Part shown: positions 37,718 through 38,464 of the stretch, piece by piece | Layout: each line of letters starts with the position of its first letter | How positions within the stretch are numbered: the first letter of the stretch is position 1 | Assembly (NCBI RefSeq): GCF_000003605.2 | Contig: NW_003128382.1 | Coordinates: forward strand, 11,623-50,086 | Source of the DNA: Saccoglossus kowalevskii | Taxonomy: Eukaryota > Hemichordata > Enteropneusta > Harrimaniidae | Direction: 5' to 3' | DNA length: 38,464 nt | Translations under genes and position numbers: made by a program | The notes under the pieces: model-generated | Told to the model about the DNA's origin: nothing | The model's input: the letters and a program-made list of their open reading frames with translations, nothing else | Databases searched by the model: none

Positions 37718-38145
37718 AATCGATCAGTTTAAAACAAGAAGCATTCTTCAAGAGACTAGATGCGCTGTCTTTCATTCGACGAACTTCGGACGTTTTTCTT
37801 TGCGAGCAGTTATTCACACGTGATGCAGAGTTGTCAGACCGTCGCATATAGAACGTGCTGCACCCCCCCTCCTCCCAAGAACTTTGTTACTGAACATTAC
37901 CTAACAATAATGAAACAAAACGCCCCACTCATCTGCAACTATGGATTACAATTGTATTACAATTATGCGGCACTGACAAGAACTATCTTCCAAACGAAGT
38001 AAAATACAGAGAAAAAAAATAGACCGGAAACTCGACGAGAAGAACGGAACGCGTTTACATCATATTTGTAGCGAGAACTGTCAATAGTACGTATTTCAAA
38101 AGACCGACAAGTATTGTAATAAAACAACAATGACGTCAGCGACAT
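37718..38145 (+). other. pax1/9: Probable 3' UTR
   Basis: No further coding signal follows the stop at 37717. The region contains a C-rich stretch near 37862-37876 and the only AATAAA downstream of the stop, so cleavage would be expected within about 10-30 bp after 38123. Confidence 0.5.
38118..38123 (+). terminator. Polyadenylation signal AATAAA
   Basis: A canonical hexamer lies about 400 bp after the pax1/9 stop codon and is followed by a T-rich stretch near 38167-38200. It is the only canonical copy between the stop codon and the window end. Confidence 0.5.
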
Positions 38146-38464
38146 GAACTGTGCCATGTGCACGTAAATTATTTTATTTGATGCAGTAGATCTGTTTTAA
38201 TATTCTACTTGTAACCATAATGGTGTAGTCGATTATTTTATTTCACCTATTTTAGCCGTAGTTTTAAATGATAGTTGTTTATAAAGAGCCATAAGTTTAA
38301 ATATCATGTGCTATATTTTAGATTTCAGAAAGAGAATCAAATATCGGACTTTGAATTGTTTATATGTCTATATTTTTGCATATTTGGTGAAGTATATATT
38401 TTTTTGAAATGTTTTAGTTTGTAAAATTATGTTAAGTTGGCTGTGTCTTATAATTATTCTGAAA
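38146..38464 (+). other. 3' flanking DNA, nothing recognised
   Basis: AT-rich sequence beyond the probable polyadenylation site. No coding signal is seen. Confidence 0.5.

Larger units (their letters stand above)
20830..38145 (+). other. pax1/9: Pax1/9 gene, inferred transcription unit (5 coding exons)
   Basis: This is the inferred extent of the pax1/9 transcript, from an ATG-free leader to just past the only AATAAA after the stop codon. The five coding segments total 1140 nt from ATG 21140, which is 380 codons including TAA. Phases match at every junction (1, 1, 0, 1) and each intron begins GT and ends AG with good surrounding consensus. Pax1/9 proteins are nuclear DNA-binding regulators of pharyngeal endoderm and, in vertebrates, of sclerotome. 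The exon layout, with the whole paired box in one exon, matches vertebrate Pax1 and Pax9. The transcript ends are inferred from motifs only. Confidence 0.8.

Overview
The window is draft-assembly animal DNA: AT-rich, intron-bearing, with simple repeats and one run of 437 N. It carries one gene I can identify with confidence, a Pax1/9-class paired-box transcription factor on the + strand. Its product joins a complete paired domain to an octapeptide and a serine/proline/tyrosine-rich C-terminal region. It has no homeodomain, which places it in the Pax1/9 subgroup. The C-terminal exon has a block resembling the vertebrate PAX9 'LPxVGSFV' region, and this with the base composition suggests an invertebrate deuterostome. 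A hemichordate is my best guess, with an echinoderm or other marine invertebrate not excluded. In deuterostomes Pax1/9 sits in the 'pharyngeal' cluster with nkx2.1, nkx2.2, msxlx, slc25a21, mipol1 and foxA. None of those neighbours could be recognised here, so membership of that cluster is inference.

Layout. 1-20.7 kb is 5' flanking DNA. It has no gene I can identify, a small dispersed repeat, a possible MITE-like patch, a TGAT microsatellite, the assembly gap and two weak unassigned ORF or exon candidates (16.4-16.6 kb minus, 19.0-19.3 kb plus). About 20.7-21.13 kb is the likely promoter and 5' UTR, with two CCAAT boxes and a roughly 295-base stretch free of ATG. The coding sequence is split over five exons: 21128/21140-21143, 24648-25265, 36440-36642, 37143-37389 and 37650-37717. 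They join in frame to 379 residues (383 from the upstream ATG), with consensus splice sites at every junction. The introns are 3.5 kb, 11.2 kb, 0.5 kb and 0.26 kb. The 3' UTR probably ends shortly after an AATAAA at 38118.

The notable points are a first coding exon holding only 'ATGG' after the second of two in-frame ATGs, two alternative C-terminal ends that the sequence would permit, five perfect CRE palindromes scattered across the window, RFX-type X-boxes near the last exons, and a long antisense open frame inside intron 2. I did not find a convincing new biological system. The interest lies in the structure and possible regulation of this Pax1/9 locus.
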